Of a DNA stretch of 6,163 nt, positions 1 through 6,017 are shown piece by piece; the stretch's first letter is position 1, and each line of letters starts with the position of its first letter. Below the pieces are notes generated by a model. It did no database searches and had not been told where the DNA came from. It worked only from the letters and a program-made list of their open reading frames with translations. Origin of the DNA: UBA8296 sp031581145 (GTDB lineage: Bacteria > Bacteroidota > Rhodothermia > Balneolales > Balneolaceae); the NCBI GenBank assembly GCA_031581145.1, contig JAVLBP010000041.1, positions 1 through 6,163 of the forward strand, given 5' to 3'. The position numbers and the translations under genes were made by a program.

Positions 1-916
1 GAACCACTACCCCCTCCCACCCGTCTTCCATCGTGATTAAATGGCAGTCTGCAAGATGTAATAGCGAAGCTGAATCTTTTGGAGAGACATAATCACGAAT
101 CCGAATATTGTTCAGGTTTGATGATTGCTTCTCTAATTCTTTCTTTTTTTTCCCCCGACATACAAACAAGAATACCCACTCATATTTATAATTTAGACAT
201 ATCTCTGCTGCCTTAATTATATCTTTATAACTGTGTGCATTTCCTAAATTACCAGCATACAAAATCACACGCTTATTTGACAAATTTAGTCTATGTCGTA
301 GTAGATTAATCCCAGACTTATTTTTGGCAAATGTTCGATTATCCCATGGAGGGACTACTAAAGACTGTTTATCAACTAAAGACCAATTACTATACTTCAT
401 TAAGCGTTTTTTTTGACTATCACCAAGTACAATAACACCGTCCAAAAACTTAATTCCTAAATCGTTAAATGAATGCAACAAACGATAGATAATATTCTTT
501 ACATTCATTAATTGACCAGACACAAGTGCCTCAGGGTATAAATCCATTGTCCACCAATAAATTTTACTATTACGTTTAATCAGTTTTATTAGGGGTGCCA
601 GAGCTATTAAAAATGGTGGATCAGTTAGTATTATACATCGACTCCATTTCAAAAATGGTATTAAATATGAAGCCTGTACCCAGTATAGCAGCCAATTTAT
701 TATTCGCCATCGCTTCTGGAAACTATATAGACGGTGAACTGTGATTCCATTTGGTAAACTGTCGCTATGATTCTGATCTGTATAAGAATCAGAACTCACC
801 AATGCAGTGACACTATGTCCTTTTTCGACAAGACGTACAGCTACATCTAAGAGCATTCTGCCTGTAGGCACATGATCCCCACCAAAAAATCGATTCACAA
901 GTAAAAAACGAGACAA
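1..916 (-). CDS. Glycosyltransferase family 4 (WbuB/WcaI-like), 3' end cut by window edge
   Basis: This is a GT-B fold glycosyltransferase that would transfer a sugar from a nucleotide donor onto a lipid-linked glycan at the cytoplasmic membrane face. My own minus-strand translation gives 305 uninterrupted codons before the window edge; about 100 C-terminal residues are missing by comparison with the family. An N-terminal acceptor-domain motif lies at residues 3-26 (FLLVNRFFGG, then PTGRMLLDVA). A DLYPEA segment is at 125-130, the Rossmann strand and loop of the donor domain (ILYAGNLGNAH) at 218-228, and a HLITMEDGWEGVVV segment at 292-305, where the family usually continues with P-S-K. No ATG fits the N-terminus. 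TTG at 916-914 gives the family-like start and lies 10 nt after the epimerase stop; GTG at 898 is an alternative. The upstream Shine-Dalgarno is weak, so coupling to the epimerase is likely. The gene is strongly AT-rich and has two A8 runs in the coding strand. The exact sugar specificity cannot be read. Confidence 0.9.
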   Translation of the reverse strand, partial: MSRFLLVNRFFGGDHVPTGRMLLDVAVRLVEKGHSVTALVSSDSYTDQNHSDSLPNGITVHRLYSFQKRWRIINWLLYWVQASYLIPFLKWSRCIILTDPPFLIALAPLIKLIKRNSKIYWWTMDLYPEALVSGQLMNVKNIIYRLLHSFNDLGIKFLDGVIVLGDSQKKRLMKYSNWSLVDKQSLVVPPWDNRTFAKNKSGINLLRHRLNLSNKRVILYAGNLGNAHSYKDIIKAAEICLNYKYEWVFLFVCRGKKKKELEKQSSNLNNIRIRDYVSPKDSASLLHLADCHLITMEDGWEGVVV

Positions 917-926
917 TCTGTATCGT

Positions 927-1976
927 TTATTTAGATCGCTTTTGCCAAGAGAATACGAGCTGGTCAAATATTTCAGGCAAAGACACCGTAATATCCCATT
1001 CTGGATAATGATTTCGGATTTTGGTTAGATCAGTGTAATAACATATGTGGTCGCCTAAACGATTTTCATCGACATAAACATAATCCATCGGTTTATTTGT
1101 ACGCTCTTCAACTAAGTTAAAAGCCTCAAGAATTGAACATGTATTTTGTTTTCCTCCACCAATATTATAAACTTCTCCACATCGTGGTGAATCTATAAAA
1201 GCATCAATGAATTTGGCGACGTCGTGACTGTGTATGTTATCACGTACTTGCTTGCCTTTATACCCAAATATTTTATACTGACGGTCCTCAATATTACACC
1301 TAATTAGATAGCTCAAAAAACCATGCAATTCTAGACCAGAATGTGATGGTCCTGTTAAGCACCCACCACGAAGGCAACATGTTGGCATGTCAAAGTACCG
1401 CCCATATTCCTGCACCATTACATCTGCAGCCACCTTACTTGCACCAAAGATTGAATGCATTGATTGATCGATAGTGAGTGTTTCATTGATTCCATTGATA
1501 AAATCACTATTTGCAAAATCCCATCGTGTCTCATATTCATGCATAGATATTTTATTTGGAGCATCTCCATATACTTTGTTTGTTGATAGAAAAATAAATG
1601 GAGAATTAGGCACTGAACGTCTTGTCCCCTCTAACAAGTTTAATGTCCCTACAGCATTTGTGTCAAAATCATCAAATGGAATTGATGATGCACGTTCATG
1701 ACTTGGTTGTGCAGCAGCATGCACAATTGCATCTGGTTTAATCTCTTTCATCAGATTTAATACATTTTCTCTATGGCGTATATCAACTTCATGATGAGTA
1801 AAATTCATAAGTGAGCTCTCAAGTCTTTTTTGATTCCACCTCGTACTTCCTTGTTTGCCAAAGAAAACTGACCTTTGATCATTATCAACACCGTGAATCT
1901 CAAATTCTAGAGAATCAAAGTATTCACAAACCTCTGACCCTATTAATCCACTCGAACCTGTCACTAGTATTTTCAT
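927..1976 (-). CDS. NAD-dependent epimerase/dehydratase, CDP-paratose 2-epimerase-like subfamily
   Basis: This is an extended short-chain dehydrogenase/reductase that probably epimerises or oxidises a nucleotide sugar in the cytoplasm for the polysaccharide. It has 349 residues, a normal length. The Rossmann NAD motif TGSSGLIG is at residues 6-13 and the D31-N32 acid end of strand 2 follows. HAAAQPSH is at 86-93, STNKVYGD at 131-138, and substrate-domain signatures are LRGGCLTGP at 202-210 and GKQVRDNIHS at 241-250. The usual YxxxK active site reads FGASK at 177-181, so Lys is kept but the catalytic Tyr is Phe. I recall the same Phe from relatives loosely annotated as CDP-paratose 2-epimerase; this was not checked here. 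ATG at 1976 is the only start that keeps the whole NAD motif; the Shine-Dalgarno is poor. The gene is AT-rich, unlike the block upstream, and is followed after 10 nt by a glycosyltransferase. Substrate is uncertain; family assignment is firm. Confidence 0.92.
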   Translation of the reverse strand: MKILVTGSSGLIGSEVCEYFDSLEFEIHGVDNDQRSVFFGKQGSTRWNQKRLESSLMNFTHHEVDIRHRENVLNLMKEIKPDAIVHAAAQPSHERASSIPFDDFDTNAVGTLNLLEGTRRSVPNSPFIFLSTNKVYGDAPNKISMHEYETRWDFANSDFINGINETLTIDQSMHSIFGASKVAADVMVQEYGRYFDMPTCCLRGGCLTGPSHSGLELHGFLSYLIRCNIEDRQYKIFGYKGKQVRDNIHSHDVAKFIDAFIDSPRCGEVYNIGGGKQNTCSILEAFNLVEERTNKPMDYVYVDENRLGDHICYYTDLTKIRNHYPEWDITVSLPEIFDQLVFSWQKRSK

Positions 1977-1980
1977 CTTA

Positions 1981-1986
1981 ATTATA
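1981..1986 (-). promoter_or_regulatory. Possible -10 hexamer abutting the epimerase start
   Basis: The minus strand reads TATAAT here, a perfect sigma-70-type -10 box, only 4 nt before the epimerase ATG. A start of transcription 6-8 nt downstream would fall on the ATG itself and give a leaderless message. No TTGACA-like -35 box is found 16-18 nt upstream and there is no extended TG motif. In such AT-rich DNA the match could be chance. Confidence 0.2.
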
Positions 1987-2003
1987 GTCTAAAATAATAT
2001 GTA

Positions 2004-2096
2004 TTAGCTGTATCTATTACTATTGGCAATGTAGTCCATGGCATCGTCAATCGTTGATGCTGAGTTAAAACTCGTCGTAAGAACAGAGACTTTCAG
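2004..2096 (-). pseudogene. Remnant of a family 2 glycosyltransferase N-terminus
   Basis: Reading the minus strand from CTG at 2096-2094, the frame encodes L-KVSVLTTSFNSASTI and then 14 more residues before TAA at 2006-2004. The first part matches the beta-1 strand and donor-binding start of GT2 (GT-A) glycosyltransferases, which typically begin M-K-[IV]-S-[VI]-[IL]-T-x-x-[FY]-N-S-A-x-T-I. The position that should be the initiator Met is a Leu codon (CTG), the frame is open only 40 codons between stops, and nothing resembling the rest of a ~250-residue enzyme follows. I infer a decayed or recombination-truncated gene. It sits between the acetyltransferase and the epimerase, at the point where base composition drops. 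The last residues (TIDDAMDYIANS) also resemble the C-terminal helix of an acyl carrier protein, so the fragment could be a chimera. GT2 identity is likely; loss of function is near certain. Confidence 0.55.
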
Positions 2097-2252
2097 GGGT
2101 ATGAGAAGAGTTTCAGATTTTTAGTCACTTGTTAGTGATTGCCCCTTGATCCAAGAGTATCTGCACGAGTTCATGGTGTAACAGTTGTTGACGATAGGCG
2201 TTAATGTGAATATAGACACTGTAAGAGAGTATTCCTCGGTCAGTAGCCTTTT

Positions 2253-2807
2253 TCAGCTTCCATTCCTGACGATGCGCTTTCCTTTCGCCATAGCCGGAGT
2301 CCCTCTGTAAATATGCCAAGGACGTAAATTGCCTGACGCTAGTGAACATAGGCCAATGACCGCTCCCTCACCAACTTTGGTACCAGGCGCGAGTGTGACC
2401 TGTGCACAGACCCATGCGTAATCTTCAACGTGCACAGAGTGAACTAACAACTCAAAATCCATTGCAGCCCAATCGTGGCTCCCAGTGCACAGATATGCGC
2501 CTTGAGAAATACAAACATGGCTCCCAATTCTCACTTCTGCAAGATTGTCAATCCAAACGCTCTCTCCAATCCAAGAATGATCACCAATCGACAACCGCCA
2601 TGGAAATTTTACACGCAGATAAGGCTTGAGAATCACTCCATCACCCACCTCGGCTCCGAAAAGTCGCAACAACCAAACACGGTGGCAAGAGCCTGGAATC
2701 CAAGAACTAATCAATACCATTTGTATGATCAGCCAAAGCGCTTCAATCCATCTGCTTCGCCCACGATCGAACGTTTTTGAGGAAAATTTTGAAAGATCAA
2801 CTGCCAT
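2253..2807 (-). CDS. WcaF-like O-acetyltransferase (left-handed beta-helix)
   Basis: This cytoplasmic acyltransferase would move an acetyl group from acetyl-CoA to a sugar hydroxyl of the glycan or its precursor, as proposed for WcaF in colanic acid synthesis. The 184 residues are the normal length. The conserved N-terminal VDLSKF is at residues 3-8, LRLFGAEVGDGVILKP at 47-62, and imperfect hexapeptide repeats run from about 52 to 160 (IGDHSWIGESVWIDNL at 74-89; EVRIGSHVCISQGAY at 91-105). The catalytic His is H111 in TGSHDW. YRGTPAMAKGKR at 167-178 is the usual C-terminal CoA-side segment. I prefer ATG at 2807, one base after the upstream glycosyltransferase stop, because relatives begin at VDLS. 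ATG at 2825 is in frame and would add six residues, overlapping that gene by 17 nt. No strong Shine-Dalgarno serves either start, so translation probably depends on coupling. Acceptor sugar unknown. Confidence 0.92.
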   Translation of the reverse strand: MAVDLSKFSSKTFDRGRSRWIEALWLIIQMVLISSWIPGSCHRVWLLRLFGAEVGDGVILKPYLRVKFPWRLSIGDHSWIGESVWIDNLAEVRIGSHVCISQGAYLCTGSHDWAAMDFELLVHSVHVEDYAWVCAQVTLAPGTKVGEGAVIGLCSLASGNLRPWHIYRGTPAMAKGKRIVRNGS

Positions 2808-2808
2808 T

Positions 2809-3963
2809 TTATGTTGGAGAATCATATCTCAAATGTTCGGGCAAGGGCTTTTGATGCGCGATAGCATCATAGACCTCCAGCATGCTTTCAGCAACGTGAT
2901 CCCAACTAAAGTCGCGCTGCATCCATGCTCGGCCTCGGGCACCCATGGCGTTGAGCTCGGTGCGTGGTTGCGCCATTGCCTCAGAAAGCGCTGTAAATAG
3001 TTGGTCCTCATCAAGATCGATCCACCAACCACAGCGGTGGCCTCGTAATCCTTGCCAAGGCGCATGACGTGTGGTAATGACTGGGACTTCATGAGCGAGT
3101 GCCTCAGCAATCACAAGACCAAAATTCTCCGCGTGTGTTGGCAGGACAAACACATCGGCACTGCGGTACATCGCAGACTTATGGGCACCATACACGGCAG
3201 CCTGGAACTGAACGTTGCGTAGCTTCAAGTTTTGAGATAGCCTCTTCATATCAGCGGTGTGACCCACCTCGTCAGGACCAGCAATAATAAGATCCCAATC
3301 TGGGTAACTTGGTTCCAATCGTGCCCATGCACGTAATAAATATGGCAAGCCTTTCTTGGGATGAATGCGACTCAAAAACAGCACTCGACGACGCTCAGCT
3401 GTTGAGCGCGATGGCAACTCATCTGGCACGTCCACACCATTTGGAACTATTGCAATCGGATTGCGAAGCCCCATGGCACGAAAATGTTCCGCTTCCATCT
3501 CGGCTGTTGCACGCAAACAGGCTGCCCGAGCAAGGTGCTCATCCTCAAACCACAGTTGCACTGCTCGCTTTTTCCACCTCGAGCGCATGCGTGCCCAAGG
3601 ATCTAGCATACCGCGGGGAGTCACAATATAAGGTGTGCTATATCGGTGGTGGTGGCGCAAATTGACAAGCGATGGGTAGGTCCACAAACCCTGAACATCG
3701 ATCACGTCGGGTGCGAGTCGTTCGAGTGTTTGTGCCATCTGTGGCGCATAAGCGAGGGCACTCGGACCACGACTCTGGTGCGCGTGAACCATTGGCCCCC
3801 ACGCCCGGGCCGCTGCAGGATCGTCCGGATCCTCAAGCCCTACCACATGAACCTCAGCCGCTCCGGACCGCGCCAATCTATGTGCAAGGGGCGGGATTGA
3901 GGCCGCGAGACCACCTGCTGCAGGGGAGAGTGTGGTGGTGAAGAGGGATATCGTAGCAATCAT
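2809..3963 (-). CDS. Glycosyltransferase family 4
   Basis: This is a retaining GT-B glycosyltransferase acting on the growing glycan at the inner membrane face. It has 384 residues from the chosen start. The N-terminal glycine-rich acceptor loop SPAAGGLAAS is at 13-22 and TPRGMLDPWA at 115-124. The domain linker VPNGVD is at 173-178, the donor-domain strand LFLSRIHPKKG at 195-205, AGPDE at 228-232, and the EX7E signature E279-NFGLVIA-E287. ATG at 3963 is chosen because it is preceded by GGTGA at 3972-3968 and starts directly at the first beta strand (MIATISLFTT). An in-frame ATG at 4059 would add 32 residues encoded out of frame inside the upstream gene and without family likeness. The upstream stop lies 4 nt away and the acetyltransferase starts 1 nt after its stop. 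This is the most GC-rich gene of the window, with many Arg and Ala, unlike the second family 4 gene at the left edge. Donor and acceptor cannot be told. Confidence 0.93.
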   Translation of the reverse strand: MIATISLFTTTLSPAAGGLAASIPPLAHRLARSGAAEVHVVGLEDPDDPAAARAWGPMVHAHQSRGPSALAYAPQMAQTLERLAPDVIDVQGLWTYPSLVNLRHHHRYSTPYIVTPRGMLDPWARMRSRWKKRAVQLWFEDEHLARAACLRATAEMEAEHFRAMGLRNPIAIVPNGVDVPDELPSRSTAERRRVLFLSRIHPKKGLPYLLRAWARLEPSYPDWDLIIAGPDEVGHTADMKRLSQNLKLRNVQFQAAVYGAHKSAMYRSADVFVLPTHAENFGLVIAEALAHEVPVITTRHAPWQGLRGHRCGWWIDLDEDQLFTALSEAMAQPRTELNAMGARGRAWMQRDFSWDHVAESMLEVYDAIAHQKPLPEHLRYDSPT

Positions 3964-3967
3964 ATTA

Positions 3968-4804
3968 TCACCCGAACCACGTTTTTCGGTAGGTACGGAA
4001 TCCTTTTCCTGGATTCTTCCAAGCCCAAATAATAAATCTGAGCTTCTCGACTCGCGCATCCCGAAAAATGGAAAAGCCTATTCGTATACTTCGTGAAATA
4101 AGACCACAAACACCACCATGTTTACTCGCACAATACAGGGAATTTACAAGAAATGCGGTGCGCACAAAACGCCGTTCCGAGTCCGTTGATGGATTGCGAA
4201 CTTGGAATGAGGTCGTCTGTATTGTTTTCAGGCCCACACCTCCAGCACGAAGGAAGATTTCTGATTCGCAGCCATAGATAAAAAATTCTTCGTCAAAGAG
4301 CAGGAACTTTACTTTTTCAGTCTTAAAAAGAATAGCTGTAGAATGCCCTACAGGCACTTCGTATGAGGATTTTCTTGGTTTATTCTTCGAGAACCAAAAA
4401 AATCGCGAGTGAGAGTAATAGCAGGTGCTCTGCTCCGCGTTCTCCGGACTAACGGCGAATACACTCTTGTTGGATATTTCGCTAATGACCACCTGTTCTT
4501 CGAAACGCTTAAGCTTGGCATCGTGGGCCAAAACGAGCATCAGTGGCCTCTGATCCACTACTTCAGACAGCCAATAATTGATTGATGCACCCCAACCAAG
4601 ATTCGTCGGTGTTGCAAGATAGTGGGCACCGAGTCTTGTGGCAATCGCATAAGCAGCGCTTGCTAACTCGACGTCGTCGCTGTTATCCACGACAGTCACG
4701 CGAGATCCTACCCTAGCTCGGATGACATTAATCGTTTCTGTTAATTGCTTGGGATTATTGAAATGGACAATAATTGCGTCGATATATGATTTAGCTTCAC
4801 CCAC
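3968..4804 (-). CDS. Glycosyltransferase family 2 (rhamnosyltransferase-like)
   Basis: This is an inverting GT-A glycosyltransferase that would add one sugar to the repeat unit. From GTG at 4804 it has 278 residues. The first beta strand IIVHFNNP is at 11-18, VVDNSDD at 38-44, NLGWGASIN at 68-76, and LAHD at 92-95 stands where the family usually has a metal-binding Asp (lNxD). FDEEFFIYGCESEIFLRAGG at 170-189 corresponds to the F-D-E-x-F-F-x-Y ... E-x-D-x-x-x-R block of the rhamnosyltransferase-like branch, with Glu-Ser-Glu instead of the common Glu-Asp-x-Asp. I prefer GTG at 4804: it overlaps the sulfotransferase stop by 8 nt, has GAGAG upstream, and places the first strand near the N-terminus. 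ATG at 4858 is in frame but overlaps the sulfotransferase by 62 nt, lacks a Shine-Dalgarno, and its extra 18 residues look non-native. The stop is 4 nt from the next start. Sugar specificity is not determinable. Confidence 0.88.
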   Translation of the reverse strand: MGEAKSYIDAIIVHFNNPKQLTETINVIRARVGSRVTVVDNSDDVELASAAYAIATRLGAHYLATPTNLGWGASINYWLSEVVDQRPLMLVLAHDAKLKRFEEQVVISEISNKSVFAVSPENAEQSTCYYSHSRFFWFSKNKPRKSSYEVPVGHSTAILFKTEKVKFLLFDEEFFIYGCESEIFLRAGGVGLKTIQTTSFQVRNPSTDSERRFVRTAFLVNSLYCASKHGGVCGLISRSIRIGFSIFRDARVEKLRFIIWAWKNPGKGFRTYRKTWFG

Positions 4805-5603
4805 CTGTGAAATTCTCTCGTGCGTTGGCCAATGCTTCCCTCCAGATTGAGTAGTCATCGAAATAGAAATCTTTTACAAAGGTATCCCTCTCTCGCATTT
4901 CTTCAGGAGACACCTTGTCTGAATCCGCTAATGGCAAAAGCAGTATTGCTCGCGCCGAATGGCGTATTGATGTATACATCCCCTCTCCAAGAACGCATCG
5001 GGCGTGTCGGCCTATTCTGGCTGCGATGCGAGAAAAATTACCGCTGAAAGCAACTGATTGATTTTTCCGCCGATGAGTGTCTAAAGAGATGCCGGTTTTC
5101 TCCCTAATCAGTGCAAATGCCCCGGACAGGTCATTGATGGGAAAGATATGTGACACGAATCGCTGGCCTCTGTGTTCGATGAAGGCTGCCTGTGGGGTGA
5201 ACCAGACGAGCCAATATGGCAATTCACTTGCGCCAAAATCGTTGAGTTTTTTGATAACATCATTTATTAGCTCTAACCTTTCAGATAGCGAAAATGTTGA
5301 GATGTCTCTTCGTAATTCCTGCTTGGCATATTCTGCAACAGCGGCGTTAAATCGGGTTACTGGATCGCGGAGCACACAAAAAGTAGTATAGGCCTGTAGC
5401 CGCTCAAGCTCTTCAGGGTAGAGCTGGTCTAATTGGGCCAAAGTCAAGTGACAGTAATCACGAATATGATTTTGCTCGCCCTCCCTACGTGCAGCGTAAT
5501 AACCATTTCGTTCATCTATCCGAGCTAGCTGCGCACGGATACTCGTGCCAGCGTTCTTTGGTATGTGGACGAATGCAAATCGATGATAGTCTGAGATGAT
5601 CAT
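4797..5603 (-). CDS. Sulfotransferase, Sulfotransfer_2-like family
   Basis: This enzyme likely transfers sulfate from PAPS to a hydroxyl of the polysaccharide or another acceptor. It has 268 residues. The 5'-phosphosulfate-binding loop is VHIPKNAGTS at 12-21, with K16 the conserved Lys. The 3'-phosphate-binding segment is VLRDPVTRF at 77-85 (R79, and a polar residue at T83). RRKNQS at 178-183 and the C-terminal KDFYFDDYSIW at 244-254 are also typical of the family. ATG at 5603 is preferred: relatives begin with M-I-I-S followed within about ten residues by F-x-F-x-H-I-P-K, and AAGAG lies at 5613-5609. An in-frame TTG at 5636 would add 11 residues without likeness. Its 3' end overlaps the next gene by 8 nt. 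It is the first intact gene of the run, preceded by a structured repeat and by a broken second sulfotransferase-like sequence. PAPS use is a family inference; the acceptor is unknown, and a protein or lipid acceptor cannot be excluded. Confidence 0.9.
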   Translation of the reverse strand: MIISDYHRFAFVHIPKNAGTSIRAQLARIDERNGYYAARREGEQNHIRDYCHLTLAQLDQLYPEELERLQAYTTFCVLRDPVTRFNAAVAEYAKQELRRDISTFSLSERLELINDVIKKLNDFGASELPYWLVWFTPQAAFIEHRGQRFVSHIFPINDLSGAFALIREKTGISLDTHRRKNQSVAFSGNFSRIAARIGRHARCVLGEGMYTSIRHSARAILLLPLADSDKVSPEEMRERDTFVKDFYFDDYSIWREALANARENFTGG

Positions 5604-5703
5604 TATCGCTCTTGAAGGGTGAGGATGACAGTACAAGACAGCCTGACACTGAAAGCCTTTTGGGGTGAATTCGTGAGTTGGTTCATTTGGAAGGGAAAGC
5701 CTT

Positions 5704-5758
5704 AGCCCACGAGTGGCAAGTTAACGCTTGCTGTTCGCAAGGCCACCGTTCAAGGGCT
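5704..5758 (-). repeat. Imperfect nested inverted repeat, possible leader RNA hairpin
   Basis: Three arms pair in order on the same axis: AGCCC (5704-5708) with GGGCT (5754-5758), ACG (5709-5711) with CGT (5747-5749), and GTGGC (5713-5717) with GCCAC (5742-5746). That gives 13 base pairs with small bulges. Inside, CTTGC (5727-5731) can pair either with GCAAG at 5737-5741 (5-nt loop) or with GCAAG at 5716-5720 (6-nt loop), two mutually exclusive hairpins. It ends about 100 nt before the sulfotransferase ATG, so it could form in that gene's 5' leader. There is no T-run after it on the minus strand, so it is not a standard intrinsic terminator. Confidence 0.45.
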
Positions 5759-5906
5759 CAGATAAATCTTGTCAACTTCACAGAGAGCCCAGGACAGACC
5801 ACACACTGAGCGCTTCCTGCTGAGCGAGAGAAATAAAACCGACGAAAACTGTCACCACAAAGCGCCTGCGCGCCCTGCACTCAACACAGGCTGCATTTGT
5901 CAACGG

Positions 5907-6017
5907 TCACCCAGCGCATTTCCCAACGTGCACAAATACAAGCGGCGGGTTTGGATGGACACGCCAAAATATGGTCCGTAACTCAGTTTTCATAGAAGAC
6001 GGTAGAAATTTCATCAT
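5907..6017 (-). pseudogene. Sulfotransferase N-terminal remnant, frameshifted
   Basis: From ATG at 6017 the minus strand encodes 36 residues ending in PPLVFVHVGKCAG and then TGA at 5909-5907. F-V-H-V-G-K-C-A-G is the beta-strand and PAPS 5'-phosphosulfate-binding loop found near the start of many sulfotransferases, normally followed by T/S-S/T and 200 or more residues. Here the frame stops exactly at that point. Adding one G in the GGG run just before the stop lets reading continue as KCAG-VTVDKCSLC to another stop, which suggests a one-base deletion followed by further decay. No clear 3'-phosphate-binding motif is found in the following 250 nt. Other in-frame ATGs are at 6014 and 5993. It is distinct from the intact sulfotransferase, whose loop is HIPKNAG. 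A short real peptide is possible but unlikely. Confidence 0.5.

Larger units (their letters stand above)
1977..2252. other. Intergenic stretch without an intact gene
   Basis: These 276 bases separate the GC-richer operon from the AT-rich epimerase pair. They hold the GT2 remnant near the epimerase side and the -10-like hexamer. In 2125-2252 a minus-strand frame stays open, as the tail of a 74-codon reading frame that starts inside the acetyltransferase gene; I see no family resemblance in it. A 5-bp hairpin (TCACT, loop, AGTGA) at 2126-2139 has no T-run on the downstream minus side, so I see no convincing terminator. Transcription may therefore read through to the epimerase. Confidence 0.6.

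Noticed and set aside
2126..2139. Small hairpin TCACT-TGTT-AGTGA as a terminator
   Set aside because: The stem is only 5 bp and the sequence after it on the minus strand is A-rich rather than T-rich.
2125..2349. 74-codon minus-strand reading frame overlapping the acetyltransferase 3' end
   Set aside because: Its first half is an out-of-frame reading of the acetyltransferase gene and its tail (2252-2125) shows no recognisable motif or ribosome site. Treated as chance openness in the intergenic stretch.
2402..3287. Plus-strand reading frames of 62-124 codons
   Set aside because: Antisense to the acetyltransferase and to the 3' half of the family 4 glycosyltransferase. No motif or ribosome site supports them.
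3309..3941. Several plus-strand reading frames of 84-118 codons
   Set aside because: They are antisense to the GC-rich family 4 glycosyltransferase, whose motifs are intact, and have odd compositions typical of shadow frames.
3964..4059. N-terminal extension of the family 4 glycosyltransferase to ATG 4059
   Set aside because: The extra 32 residues lie out of frame within the family 2 glycosyltransferase gene, and a well-placed GGTGA supports the start at 3963.
5769..5981. 70-codon plus-strand reading frame with a TTG start
   Set aside because: It runs antisense to the sulfotransferase remnant, has no family likeness, and its composition (many Arg, Pro, His) looks non-coding.
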